In this document: one piece after another, positions 43,571 to 57,224 of the stretch
Layout of the letters: every line of letters begins with the position of its first letter
Numbering within the stretch: position 1 is the stretch's first letter
Source: Serilophus lunatus
Lineage: Eukaryota > Chordata > Aves > Passeriformes > Eurylaimidae
NCBI GenBank assembly: GCA_013399895.1
Contig: VXBA01000906.1
Span: 187,932-251,931, forward strand
Length of the DNA: 64,000 nucleotides
Direction: 5' to 3'
Notes under the pieces: model-generated
Told to the model about the DNA's origin: nothing
What the model saw: the letters and a program-made list of their open reading frames with translations, nothing else
Databases searched by the model: none
Position numbers and translations under genes: made by a program

Positions 43571-46460
43571 TAAACCCACTACCTGACATTCTTTGTTTTT
43601 TTTTTTTCTAACTCATTGTGGTCAAGGACTACCACTTCTGGTTATTTGACACCTCCTTGGAAACACTAACCTTAGTCTTCTACTGTGTTTCCCAGATCAC
43701 AGTGTCATCTGTTTAGGTCTTAGCATGTCCCTTGTCAGACAAAAATGGTTTTATTTTCTGGTGAAACACCTATGGTGCTAACTATAACCCAACGACAACT
43801 GAGGGAAACTGTCTCCCAAAGGAGATGTTGGAGGTGCATAAACATACCCTCTGTTTGTCTAAGAACTACTGCCAGAAGCCTGCTGTGGCATCTAGAGTAG
43901 AAAAATATTTGGCATAAGCCATCTCCTCCAGAATTTCACTCCTTGTATGTAGTGGAAAATGTTTCCTTTTTACATATTTATTTAGTTCTTTTGAGTATAT
44001 TCCTAGGCAAAGGGTCTGTCTTCTTTTAGCACTAACAAGAAAATGTAGCGATTCTGTTAAACCTTTTATTCATACTCTGCTTTCAAAATATCAAACCTTC
44101 CCAGTTCCTTTATTTTGTCATGTCCTTAGGCAAAAAAATGTATTTATCAACAGTGGTAGGTTGGCTCTCTAAATTCAATTTTGAATTTTGTGGTGAGATT
44201 CCTACAAGGATGTTGCAAACCTCTACTTTATTCTTTCCTATCAGGAAGGTGATATGGTGAAGTACTTGATCTATTTCTAAATCAGCATTTTTTCAGTCTT
44301 TGTTTTTTAATTTTTTTCTTATTCGTCCACACTTTCCATTCAAATGCTTGCTTTTAAGCTCAGCACTTTAAGACCAATCTTGTACTGTAATAATAATACT
44401 GTTTCTGAGACAGATGTTCAGTGTATCTGTGAAAAAAGTAAGACTAAGAAATAACCCAATTACTTTCACAATGACAATCTGGGGATTTCTGTAGCAAAAT
44501 TACATGCTGCTCTTCTAGTAAATTCCATCGAACCAGTGGCACTTTGTCATCCTTTCTGTCCATGTTGTAATGTTTCACTGTTGCCTACCCTGCCAAAACA
44601 TTGTATTCCAGTTGAGTATCATGACATAAGTAGTTCGTGAACTATGGTTTTTGAGAATTCCAGCTTGAAACTCTGTGCACCTTTTTGCTTCATCTCTCCC
44701 ATGGTTTCAACCCTCCATCACCTTCATTCTGCTAGAGCTCATGCTGTCTCTACAGGCTTTCATGTACACAGGATGCCATCTCTGCCTGCAAAGTTCCAAC
44801 TGCTTTCCCAAAATTAATTCATACCACCACCACTGTGCTTTCTATGATGCTTTTCCTCATCTCCCCATCTGGCCCTTTCTCATAGACTCAATTTATTTTC
44901 CAGACTTGGAAGCTGAACTCATCAGAACAGAAACAGTTTTATTTTTTATAATTACTTATTTTCAAATATTTGTCACATTATTTACAGAATACCATGTTCC
45001 TCTAAGAAATAAACTACAGTTAAACACTTAGTGTTCTGCTCTTCAATTAAATGGAAGCTTTGAATGTAGGAATTATCTACTGGCTTACTGTTTTTCTTTT
45101 TGTGGCTTCTGCTGTTCACAAATACACCAAGGAGCAATGTTTAAGTATTTTCCAGTTGTTTTGGGAGCTCATTTTTTCCACTAGTCTGAGTAGTTCATTT
45201 TTCTTTCAGCTTTTGAGAGCTGTTCAATAATCACTCACAGCCAAAGAGTCTGACAGGTCACCTTCACTCTTTCTGATTTGATCTATCAATTTGATCCATC
45301 AGTTTTAACTGATTGGTATCACGCAACACAAATTTCTATACAATATTATATGGATTTTTACTAGCTCATTCCTGAATCTTTTTGGGATAGTGTTCTCCTT
45401 AGTGAGGAAAAAAAAAATCCACCTTCATGTTAGCAATAAGGACTAAAACCACAAACAGGCAAACTTGCCTTACAGAGCACAGAAAGCCCTCACTACTAGC
45501 TTCCTCCTAATGTTAGATAATTATTACTGTAGAATCTTCCTCCTGTGACATTCCAGATGCTTGAAGGTCACAAGGAAGTCTCTGTGGACTAAATTCACAC
45601 ATGATAATTAGGGAAATGGATTTACCCAGTGTCTCATCTGAGCAAGACAAGGAGATATCTGAAGATATTTTCTTCATTTTACTAAGGTGCTGATGCTATA
45701 TAAGGAAGAAAAAATAAGTCAGTACTTTTGCATGACGTTATGAGAAATGAAAATGAAACTTATGAAGCCACAGGAGTGATTGTAGATATGGCTGTCAGGT
45801 GGGGCCTGAACTTTAATCTATATATTGACCAGGTTATAAATATTACTGGATGATGAACTGCATCTGTTAGGCTTGAGGCTCTGAAAAGTTAGAAAGAAAG
45901 GGGACATATCCTTCATCTTATTGGTAGTGACATCAAAGGCTTTTCACTTTCTTCTTACCTTTTTAAACATAGCCTTAATGAGTAGTGGGTTCAGTTTCAG
46001 GGTAAAAATGTTTTCAAAATTAGAAACATTATTTTAGTGGTTGTGATTTTAAATTCTAGGACAGGCCAAGAGCACAGAGATTTGAGATAAAAACCCTGTC
46101 TTTTATCCCTAAAGATGAATTGTATCATTGAAATATCTTCAGCTTACCTATATACCTGATTATTTTGCTGATTAAAAAGTGAAATCCTACTGATGATAAC
46201 CAAAATTCTTCATTTTCAGAAGGCATCTGAAAAGAAAGGTCTTTTTACCTTCTGTCTGAGTTCCTTTCTACGTACAATATACCAGGCTAGATTGGTGGGA
46301 ATTAAATTCACCTTTTAAAGGTATTTTAATATGATATTTGAATTATTACATGAAATATTTTTTTCTTTACTTATATGGGACAATATTGCAGTGCAGGAAA
46401 ATACTACCTACTTCCTCTTCCTGGGGAAAAGGCACATAAAATGTGCTGTGAAAATAGAAA
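43571..46460. other. Intergenic, no gene seen
   Basis: No recognised repeat or gene in 2.9 kb. A 118-codon plus-strand frame at 44675-45031 shows no family resemblance. Confidence 0.55.
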
Positions 46461-46520
46461 AGGGAAGGAGGGAAGGAGGGAGGGAGGGAAGGAGGGAAGG
46501 AGGGAGGGAGGAAGGAAGGA
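46461..46520. repeat. (GGGA/GGAA)n purine microsatellite
   Basis: About 60 bp of GGGAGGGAAGGA-type repeat abutting the 5' truncation of a CR1 element. Confidence 0.9.
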
Positions 46521-46674
46521 CACAGTCTCAAGCTGGCCCAGGGGAGGTTCAGATTGGACATTTCTTCACTAAAAGAGTGGTTAAGCCTTGGAATATGCCG
46601 CCCAAGGAAGTGGTGGAGTCACAATCTCTGGAAGTGTTGAAGAAACAACTGGGCATGGCATGGTTTAGTTGACA
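46521..46674 (+). mobile_element. CR1 fragment, 5' part of an interrupted copy
   Basis: Plus-sense CR1: CAGTCTCAAGCTGGCCCAGG, GGTTCAGATTGGACA, AAGTGGTGGAGTCACAATCT, CATGGTTTAGTTG. It breaks off at about 46674 and resumes at about 46933. Confidence 0.88.
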
Positions 46675-46932
46675 TAAAATCATAGAAAATTATAAAATCA
46701 TAGAATCGCCAAAATAGAAGATCAGCCCAGCACTACTACTGTAACCCCTAAAACATTAAACCATATCACCTAGTGCCAGATTCAGACACCTCTTAAATAC
46801 CTTCAGGGATGGTGACTCCAGCACCTCCCTGGGCAACTTATTCCAATGCCTGACCACCCAAACAGTGAAAAATTCTAATATCTAATCTAAATCTCCCCTG
46901 CCTCAGCTTAAAACCATTTCCTCTAGCCCTCA
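46675..46932 (-). mobile_element. CR1 fragment inserted into another CR1
   Basis: Reverse-complement CR1: repeated AAAATCATAGAA at the left (the 3' microsatellite-like end), then CTCCAGCACCTCCCTGGGCA, ATTCCAATGCCTGACCACCC, CTTAAAACCATTTCCTCTAG. It splits the plus-sense copy around it. Confidence 0.88.
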
Positions 46933-47010
46933 AATGGTGGTGTTTAGTCAAACATTGAACTTAATGATCTTTCAGGAGTTTTCTAACTTTAATGATTCTA
47001 TGATTCTACA
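46933..47010 (+). mobile_element. CR1 fragment, 3' end of the interrupted copy
   Basis: AATGGTGGTGTTTAGTCAAA through AACTTTAATGATTCTATGATTCTA, the plus-sense CR1 terminus with its ATTCTATG tail, continuing the copy that stops at about 46674. Confidence 0.85.
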
Positions 47011-50000
47011 TTATCTATATTATTTGATTATAAAAGAAAAAAATATCATTCTTCTAACCAGGATAAGACTTTTTTGTTGTTATTGTATTGTGGAAGAAGG
47101 AAATATGGCTCCTAAAATCCATGTTAGTAAGAGTTGTGTTTGCAACTGAAACTAAGTTTTGATGAAATGTGACTTTGGTGGACTATAAATCAGCATAAGA
47201 GAAGTTACAAACTTGTCCCTATTATTTCATACATCAAATAGGTGTTCTACTGTGAACATCTTAAATGTGGAATTGTTATTTCTTCACTTGTCTATAGATA
47301 CACTCTTCCATGCATTGATTAATATGTATTCCTGACAAAATCAAGGGTGTTCCAAATCTGAAGTTTTGGTTAAAGCTTATTTCCAATATTAGTACACTGT
47401 TCTTCACAAAATCATGTTATTTCTTCACCCCAGAGTCAGAAAGAATGATGTTGGAAACAAGCATGCTACCCCTTATTGGCCCTGCCTACACATTTGATGA
47501 TGTCTCCAGGGGCTAGAGTGATATCATAACATGATTCCAGTTTCAAGTATCAAATCATGTGGTCATAGTCTCACACTGGGGACTGAATTCCTTCATATAG
47601 AGCTTCTGTTACGGGTCTGAGGGTTTAAAAATCAGTCCACAACATCTACAGAAATTGTGCCTCTCTGGATAATAATAGGTTGCAGACAGTTTTTACTTAA
47701 GCTAAAATTCCATTACATAAAGGCTTCAATGAAGATAGAGCATTTTGTTTCATGTTTATGCATGGCTGACCAATTCTATCAGCTATCAACAATGTAGTGA
47801 TTCATTATGCTGATCACTGAAATGAAACCAAACCTGTTTCACACCAAGATAAGGTATAAACTGTGAAAGCAGGTTAAGGTTAATCTTTCAATAGCAGCTG
47901 GGGCTCAGACAAAAAAGGGAAACATCCTGTTTCCAGGTAATACTTAGTTCGGTTGTTATTTAGTAACAGAAAGAAAACTTTCAGAAGTTAAATTTTTTAA
48001 AGTTCTTTGCAAACACGTTTAATCAAGGTAAATAAAACATGTAACTATTTAGTTGGCAAGAATGAAGATTTCTGAATTATACTTTTTAGCATAAAGCCCC
48101 AACACTTCAACATGTAATTATGACATATTTTAATGAAAAAGAAGGGTTTCCTAGAGACATGTAGCATTAAGAGTCACTTTATCTACAAGAATGAATTGGT
48201 TGGCTATGATGGAGTTATGTTAACCTATCTGGACTGATAGGTTATCAGTCCTCATATCTGATATGAGGACTTTGCTCAGTGCTGAAGCTGCTCCTTTGTT
48301 GTCATTTGATGTTTTCAGAAGCTACTTCTCTGCTTACTGCTCCACACTGCCTTTCTATTCCATGATCCTTCATCATTGTCACAATTGCACTTAAGGTATT
48401 TTAATTTCTAGCATTTTTTCAATTCTTCCTATTTTCTGTTTCAGCACATCACCTACACTCCATATTATCTTCATAGTTAGCATTTTGCTAAGTCTTGCTT
48501 TAGTGTTATACTGCTGAAAGCTCTTCATCTTCCTGTTCACACCCCTTGTAATCCACTATCCTATCTGGAATTCCTCTGCTAGAACAACCTAGCAGATTCG
48601 TGTCATACACCACTTCAGCTCCTTAAAACAGCTATTGTAGCATTAAACCATGCATAACCTCAGAGTGCTTTACTGTGAGGCTTCCTGAAATAATAATCTG
48701 CCCATTGTCATGATGCAATGTTTGTGCTTTGTTTCTTAGTCTAGCATAGATTTCAGGCCTATAATGTCCAGATGTTAAATTCAGATAAGATGTATTCTAC
48801 TGTAACTATAAAGATTTGGTGGGCAGAGAACATATATGTAGTTGTGAGCAATTCAGCATTGTGGTCAGTGTGTAGAGGTGGACAAAAAAGCAAAGTAACA
48901 TAAGGAAGGATGAGAACGGAGAACGGGAAAAAAATATTCTAACAGTACAACAGTAATGCAAGTAACGGTATATTCTCAACAGTAACAAAAATAATAACAG
49001 AAGCAAACAGAGCATTTACTCAGTTCCTGTGGTTCCAGTTCAGAGAAGACATAGTGGAAGCCAAAATGGATCAGAGAAATGCAGATCAGAGCCATGCCAT
49101 CTTCTGTCTGAGAGAGACTGAAGAGACTGTAATTGAGTGCTTTGAAGATGAGAAAAGAAGAGCTAAGATGAAGGCACACAAACCAATTACAAATACAAAT
49201 AAAAAGATGAAAAGCACTGAGAGTCTACTTTTTTTGCAGTACCAGAAGACATTTGGAGGCTGCCTGGGTGTGAAATTCATTCCTGACATAGTGCCATCCA
49301 AATGTATTTTCAAGTCTTTGGATATCAAGGACATTTTTGTCATAGCTGGAGATAATACATAGATTTTACAGGAGATTTGCACCCTTCTGAGCTAGCAATT
49401 GAAGCTCAAAGAAGATAATCCACTAAGAAAAAAATATACTAAATTCTCCAGTGTATTTAATCCTGATTTCAGTGAACTTGAAAATTGGCAATATATCTGA
49501 ATATAAAACCTAATATAATTAAATGAAACATAATCCACAGGTAGCTTTAGAGACCTCCAGTTTAACACTATTTACATATGTACCTCTTGGTTTTGCTTAT
49601 CTCCTGGATGTCCCATGTCATTTGGACTGTGATATCACAGTAGTATTTAACAAAGACATAAAAGAAGATTTATTTCCTTGACTGAGCTAGTGATCTGAAT
49701 ATAACCAAAACGGACAGATACAATAATACAATACAGAAAGGATGCAATCTATGTATTTGCCAAAACTCGGGACATCTTAACTAACTTTGTATACTGGAGG
49801 AACTTGTCTGGTTTCCGACTGCCACATCAAAAAGTTAAGAACAACTTTTGGATAGTATATCATAACTGCCATTACTTCAAGAACATAAGGAAATTCGGAC
49901 AGAATCAGGTACCCATCTGATTAAACCTTTACATCTCCACAGACTGTAATGGAAACTTAGACATTTAGATTACCTGTACACCCCTACATCATAGACAAAG

Positions 50001-53000
50001 GAGTTTTGAAATTATCCAAATTTTCATGCTTAAGCTTATGAGCTAAGAATTTTCCTTCATAGGAAGGCAATTCTATAGCTTCTCAAGATAGCTTCTAGCA
50101 CATCTCTCTAAATCACCCAACATTGCTGGGGGAAAGTATATTTGTCTTTGTAAGTCTACTTTATATTTTATAAAATTCTGCCTTTCAGTCTGAGTACTAA
50201 TTCAGGAGGCACGATTCTAGTGGCATTAGAAAATAAATTTCAAAGATTCATTTATGTTCTTAGATAGATTTTTCTCTCAACAGGTTTACATAGAGAAATT
50301 TGTTTTTCTATACCTTGAGTAAAATAATTACTGATGCACCCAATTAAGAGCCTAGAATGTAGATTAAATTACACATGGGCTCACCAGCTCTTACCTGAGT
50401 CACTGCAGGAAACTTTGAGCCTTTAGTCACTGCTGATGGACATCTAACTCAGCCAAAGCACAGGAGTAGGATTAGATTGAAACACTGAAAAGTCAGCAGT
50501 CAAACAGACCACAAACAGGCTACTTTGGATGGGATTTTCCTCCACAGGGTAAAATGTATCAGTGGAAAGGTTGTGCTTAAATAGGGATGGAACTGGGAAT
50601 TAAGGAGAATGAATGTGCTGCTCAAATATTCACACCTAAAGATGCCCAGAAATGCAGATGAAGAGAGACACCTCTTACTACAGAAAGACTGATTTGAAAA
50701 ACAGATTCGCTATAGTAGAGAATAAGAAAGACGCAAAGAGAAAATGTCTAGCAAAGAAAAACAGAAATTTAAATAGTTACAGGGGAAAAGGGAGATGAAT
50801 ACAATTTGTTTTGTTTGTACTTGAAAACTTAAATGGTCCAAGGCTAATTTTCTGGATCACAGTCCAAGGGTCATAGCACAGTCCCTGTCCATCAGGTTAA
50901 ATTCTCTTATGTCACCAAACAGGGTGCTTATATGCAATATGTGTACTGGGAATGGTTCCTGACTTGAGACAAATCTGAAGTGGTGCCTGGGCATTATTTG
51001 GGAAAGTGCTTATCAGGCTGGTCTGAAACCATGCTGTTGAATCTGCTATTCTAGCTGTGAGAAGTAAGCGTTGCCATAGTTCTGTTTAGTTTACTAGTGT
51101 AAGTGTAGCCTGAGAGAGTAGAGTCCAAGGAGACACGAAGATGATATACAAAGAACTGCAAATGAATGCCATGACCTAAGGACTAAAGAAAAGCAGGGAG
51201 GAAAAATGCTGGGATTCCTCTCAACTCCAGGAGAGGCCAGATCTAAAAACCTGTGAAGCATCTTACCAAGAATTATTTAATAGGACATCAAATGCATTAT
51301 ATTTTGTCATCAAAGTATATGCAGTGAACAAAAGCACACAATGCTAACCATAAGTAAGGATATATAAGACATCAATTTGAGGAAGCCTGAAAAACTTTCT
51401 ATCCATTTTTAGGTACAGAAATGGAAAACAATGATCCTGCTAGTTTCATACTGAAGGAGATCTAGATTATATCAGTTTAGGGAAACAGTCAAGAAAGTGT
51501 TGTTATTTCCAGTGATCCTTCTAGTAGAATTTCAGAGATTTTTAACTTCAAAGAAGGCAGATAAAGATTCGACAAGAGAAGGAAAATAGGTAGATTATTG
51601 GTTATTATTCCTAGGAAACTAAGAAGTGTTCAGCCAACAACTAGCATTTATGAAAAGAGAACTGTTCTCAGAGAAAAAAAAATCAAATTCAGAGCATGAT
51701 TTTAGGCATGTGGAAGATGAAGGTAACTAAGTTCTTTAGTGCAATACTACTTTGGAATTTCCATATTAAACAAGAAGACAATCTTGAAATGAAGAACTCC
51801 AAGCTTAACTGAATAAATCAGTATGTCAGAAAATACTATTAAAATAAACAGGACATTAACAGTGACTAAGAAAAATGAACAATCGGCAAAAAAGTTAGAT
51901 CTTGGAAGGGTAGAGGGAAACCTGCCAAAAATGAGGGAATGTATGAATGCTACAAGTAAAAGCATAATGCAAAGGAAAGACAGGAAGAAAGGAGTTGATG
52001 GAAAGATACTGTTAAACTGAAAATTAAATTGACATCAAACTTAATTCTCCCTATCAATCCTTGGGGCACATGCAGAAACAGAATTGCTGTGACATTTCCT
52101 AGTGATACAGAGAGGTATTTCACAATGACACTGCCATCAAGAGATGAGGAGTGACTCGGCACATACAGTGAATCTAAAACCTTGGCTGAATCCTGTCAAA
52201 TCTTTCTGTGGATTTAGTATATCCAACACAGAAGAGATCAGAAGATCACCCAAAAAGGAATGAAAGAATCTTAAGAATTACAACTTTAGGAATAGGATCA
52301 GTTTTTGTAGTACAAAGGGAAAGGTCATCCATTTAGGAACAGATAGGAGGAGCTGAAAATATTGTACTAGTGGTAGGAATGTATTACCTATTACTCATTA
52401 GGATATAACAGTATTCAGAAGTTGAATTTTCCCTGGTACTGCTGTGATTTCTTGTAGAATATCCTAAGAACTTCTTGTTACTTAGATTCAGCAAATATGA
52501 ATTCAAACTACGTGGGAATGGAAGGACTGTTCAGATCAATATGGAAACAAAAAGTCTTTTTTCAAGAAGAGACAAAGCAGCCTGACATTTCTATCCTAGA
52601 AAAATCTGTGAGACCTATGACTGATCCCTATAAATGCAGAGGAAGAGAGAAGAGCCCTACAAGCTTAAGAGTGATGTCAGAGGTCCAAGATGAAGCAATC
52701 AACGCTGCCTCAAGGCTGAAGATTGGAAATTATGCATCAGTCCACAAGCCTTTGTAGAAGAATGATGATATTTAAGAAACCAAGCCTAAACATTTTTAAA
52801 GCCTACTTTTATGTGTTTATGACCAGCATTAAGAAAACATAGTCACTTTTGATAAGAGGCAGAACTATAATACTAAGGATTTCAATAGTCCTTTTCATTT
52901 TTTTGCATCAGAAATGCTGCAGAACTTTGCTAAGAAGAATTATTAAGAGAACGATAAAAATACACAGTGGTTATGCCTTAAGACTAAAACTACAGAGTTC

Positions 53001-56000
53001 TTACAGAAAAACTTTTCTGTTTGTGTACATTTACACCTAAGGTTAAACATTACCCTGAAAGGTGAAGCCCCACATTGCAACATCAGATGGTATTTTTCCT
53101 CAAACACTAATGGGATTTTTTAAAAAAACAAAAAAGACAAAAAATCCTACTAAAAACCTATACCAAAGACTTCAGGAATACTTCTAAAATAAGAACTGTG
53201 TCAATGGCTGACAATTATGCAGAAAAACATAGACTATTAATGTCTTATGACATTGAAATACTCAGGTTCAGTATAGCACTTTCTATGTTTTCTTATTAGA
53301 TGCATGATTATGTCAGAGAATGCATAAGCACAGAAAGAAAAAAATGAAGATTTTCAAAGGCACAAAGAACAGTTTATCAAGGGAAATTAGGTGTCTAAGG
53401 GGTATTGCATATAGACTCCATAATTTCTGAAGTTGAGGATGTACATAGGATTACCAGTATATGCCAAAAATGCTTGCAATCATAGTAATAAATACAGGAC
53501 TTCTACCAGAGCAACTGTTCTATAATTAGATTTTTTTTTCTCTGAAAAATTCTTTCCCTTAAAATCTGTAGTCAAATTTTGCCTTGACTAAAGAAATTTG
53601 CCTCAATGTACCTTTGATGAAAATGAATGCTTTTATAATGCAAAAGAATATTAAAACAAACCTGTTCTTCCACAATGACTGGAAATGGTAGGAAAAAAAA
53701 AAGGTTGCACTTGATGATATCAGAGATATTTTCCCTATTTTTAACCTAATTTATTCTGTGATCTGTAATATCTCTCAGAAACTAAGCAGAGTCATAAAAA
53801 ATGCTTTTTCTTTGAATTTGCATTAATTTTAGCACAATATTTTTTTGCAATTACAGACATTAAAGAAATGCACAGCATCAATTATTTCTGCATCAGTAAA
53901 GCTGCTAAGATAACAATTTCCTAGTGTCTTGTTGCAATCCAAATATTAATTTTGGTTTTTAACAGTAAAATAGAGGGAAGAGTAATTTGAGATCATTAAC
54001 AGATATGATAACAAGGCAGAAACCCCCATGTTAGAAGCTGGGTGAATGACTGTCAGCAAAAGTGATTTGAGCTCTGCCCAGCACTGAGATCAAAACCACT
54101 ATTTCAGAGTTCAAGATCACCTCCATGCACTGCAGTCCTTGGTACAAAGACACTTGCCAAGCTGAACTCAGTCTAACAGGGTCAAGGAGCAAAGTGCATG
54201 GGATAAAAAAGAAGAAAGATCAAAGTAAAGAAACTCAGCATAAACTTGTTAACCCAACAGATAACAAAGGCATTAAAAAAAGAAGAAACTAAATAAATAA
54301 CACTTTGATATGAGGGAGCTTGCCACAATATGGTTGACTGACAGCATCTACTTTACTAGATAAATAAGAACCAGACCCAATGGAAAAAACTCCAAGGGAC
54401 AACAGGGCAGGCTCCATTACAGCTGACACAGTCTCATCACCCCTATATAATACCACTAGTCTGTTCCATGGAACTAGACAAAGATATTTTGTGCCCTAAA
54501 AAACCCCTACTTCCTCTACTAGTTTCAGTAGTGTTTGCAGTGCATTTGACAGAAGTCGCTGCACATTGGTTCTTTTTTCTGAACTATGGGTTTGTAATTT
54601 GACAAAAGCACAATTGAGGACAGAGACAAATCAAAGCCAACAAATGTGATCAATGATTTTTTGTTTGGGAGTCCAGTTGACAGCAGTAGATAAAGTTTCC
54701 AGAGCTGAGGGGTAAGTAAATAGCCATTTGAAGAAACGATGTTCAGCATCTTGAGATATGAGGATAGGCACACCAAAAATCACAATGTATTATAGCCTGT
54801 TTTTAAGAAGTTATGTGTGAATAAGGGGTATGCACTGAGCCCATAGTGAAATAACAAGACGTAGAGCCAAAATATTCTTAACTGTTCAGTTCAGTAAAAC
54901 CTAGGCAATATTTCTGTTCCACACCTCTTCCATTAGGAAAAAGTTTGTAACCTACGTTATATCAATTTTTCTATTCTTTTTGTTTTCTTTTTTTATTCTT
55001 TTCTCATTTCTAAAGTATGTGTTTCATTAGTTTTCTCTGTGCCATGAGTCCTTGTGGTCCTCTACTTAGGGTAAGTGTGGGCGGGTATTTTTCTACTAAA
55101 GCGTATTTTATTTTCTACTACTTGAAACTTTCTAGGCATGTAGAGGCACACCTTCCACCAGAAGATTCCACATTACAGCAAGACACTTTATATTAAAACA
55201 CCTCCAGTTTGCTATTGAGTTTGTTTTCTCTTGATTTACATCCTCATCAATATTTTAATCAAAATTTTACTTAATTATCTACAAGTGTGGAATGAAAGTG
55301 GATTATTTGCATCTAATATGGGGTATCTATAATTTAAATTTGCCATCTAAATTAATCTGACCAAACATTTCTGATAGAAAGATGTGTATTTCATCTGGAA
55401 CCTAGGTTCTTCCCATAGCTAATGGGAGAAGCTAATCTTCTCTTAATGTTAAATCTAACATACAGCAGGTGACTTGTGCCAAATATACCTATTTATTTCC
55501 ACTTAACATTAAGGTGTCTTGGACAGCTGTTTCAGATTTTAATGCTGCACACTAAATATTTATGATGCACTCTCTTAGATTCCAAAGTAGAAGATTCTAT
55601 AAAATCTTAGAAAGTGCTCATTTTCTCATTTTGGTGTCTAAGAATTTTTACAATCTATCTCTTAGGAGTTTTAAGCACTGCTGAAACAAATGAGATTATA
55701 AATACCTTAATTATCCAGGAATTATTTAATCTAACTTTGTGTATCTAACCTAGTCTAATTTCATCGAATCACTTTAAAATAGACACCTTAATCACTTAAA
55801 ATAGGCACTGCTTGTATCAAGGGCAATGAATTCACTGTAAACAGCTATGCAGCTCATGTGTGATGTTTTCTACACTTAACATAAATTATAACAGACGGGG
55901 TGTCAACATTTGCTCATGTTTGATACCTACAGTACAGAAATAAGCACAGCTGCAAGCTCTGTGTCACAAGCAGATGTGGGAATTTGAAGTGGCAGTTTTA

Positions 56001-57152
56001 GTATATGTCTTACTATGATTGTACAAACTGGGAAAAATAGGCTTTTTTAAACTAAAAATCACGTAGCAATGAGTGTAAAGAAAATATTTTTACCAAGTAC
56101 CTCCTTGACTTGCAAATGCTTTCATTATAGGATGGCAGTGGAAATGATTAGACAAAAGGTGATTACTTCACAGGCTTATCAGACCACTGTTAAAAGGTTG
56201 TTGCTAAAACCCCTGGTTAGGGTCACCAGTCCTCGAAAGATAGGACTAAAAAAAAAAACAACAACCAACCCAATCCCAGAAAAAAAGCTTATCTAAAAGA
56301 ACTTCTCTTTCTCTCTCTCCCTCTCTAAGGCTCAAAGCATCCTTTCTGCAGCCCTTACAGGCAGGAAGAATGTTTTCAAGACTCCTCTTTGAAAAGAGAC
56401 ACTGAAAAGTAACATGCAAATTCTGCTATTATGTAAGAAAATTTGCATCAAGTTGATTAGCAGTTTCTTTGAAGCACAGGGGAGATCAACAGACCACTGC
56501 ACTCAGACTCAGTTACACTCCATACAGGAAAGATGCCCCCATACTAAACTGAACCTACAGGACATTATGACTTGGGTTTTCTTGTAGAAAGCAGGCAATA
56601 GTGGGATACTCATCTCTAACTCAAGCATACACATAAATGCCAACTAATTTGTAGAGATAGCTGTAACATGGAAAGCAAATTAATTAAAATCCTCATCTGC
56701 TCTCATGTTTTTAGACTACAATTTTAAAATTTCCTGACAGTTTCATATGCACTCCATTAACACCAGTTATTTTTCACTTTCTCTTGGAAAAAGGTAAAAC
56801 AAGGACTGTGAAAAAGAATCCAGCTCTCACTTACTTAAACATTAGCAAATTGCTCATAATCGCTATAAAGTCTTGTGCCATTAGATATACAGTACCACTC
56901 TGCCACTTTTTCTTTATTAATTATTTCCTTTTGAATAGCAATCAGTGAATCCAGATGTCTGAATGTGAGAGATCTTAGCTGTGGCATCTGGATGCTTAAC
57001 AGATTCCAAAAGTAAGTCTGCTATTGGCATTTAAACTGAATCACACTCCGTCTAAGTATTTATACTGCCTTTGGCTTGCTGTGTTATTGTGCATTTATTA
57101 ATAAGCCAGTGTGCTTACATTTTGACTTAGGAATACTCTGTGCACTTTGGAA
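47011..57152. other. Intergenic, no gene seen
   Basis: Ten kilobases upstream of APOB with only short open frames; none shows a recognisable family, signal or splice-consistent neighbours. No repeat family I could name. Highly diverged repeats may be missed by eye. Confidence 0.5.
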
Positions 57153-57224
57153 GAAATCCTATCCCCATTGAAGTCAATGGGAGTTTTGCCATCAACTACA
57201 AGAGAGCCAGGATTTCATCCTTTG
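57153..57224. repeat. Old palindromic interspersed repeat remnant
   Basis: ATCCTATCCCCATTGAAGTC then AATGGGAGTTTTGCCATCAA and GAGCCAGGATTTCATCC. From memory this resembles a widespread old sauropsid repeat in which CCATTGAAGTCAATGGGAG is a self-complementary core. The family name is not certain. Confidence 0.55.

Noticed and set aside
43171..43611. 146-codon frame over the TTTTC tract and its lysine/glutamate-rich complement
   Set aside because: Pure simple-repeat translation interrupted by an N.
44675..45031. 118-codon plus-strand frame
   Set aside because: No family similarity recognised, no splice-consistent neighbours, no promoter or poly(A) context.
46331..46672. 113-codon plus-strand frame with GREGGREG-type repeats
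   Set aside because: Translation of a purine microsatellite joined to a CR1 fragment.
49054..49362. 102-codon charged plus-strand frame, considered as a possible exon of the TDRD15 neighbour
   Set aside because: No Tudor-domain motif (no conserved aromatic cage pattern), overlapped by an equally long antisense frame; looks random.
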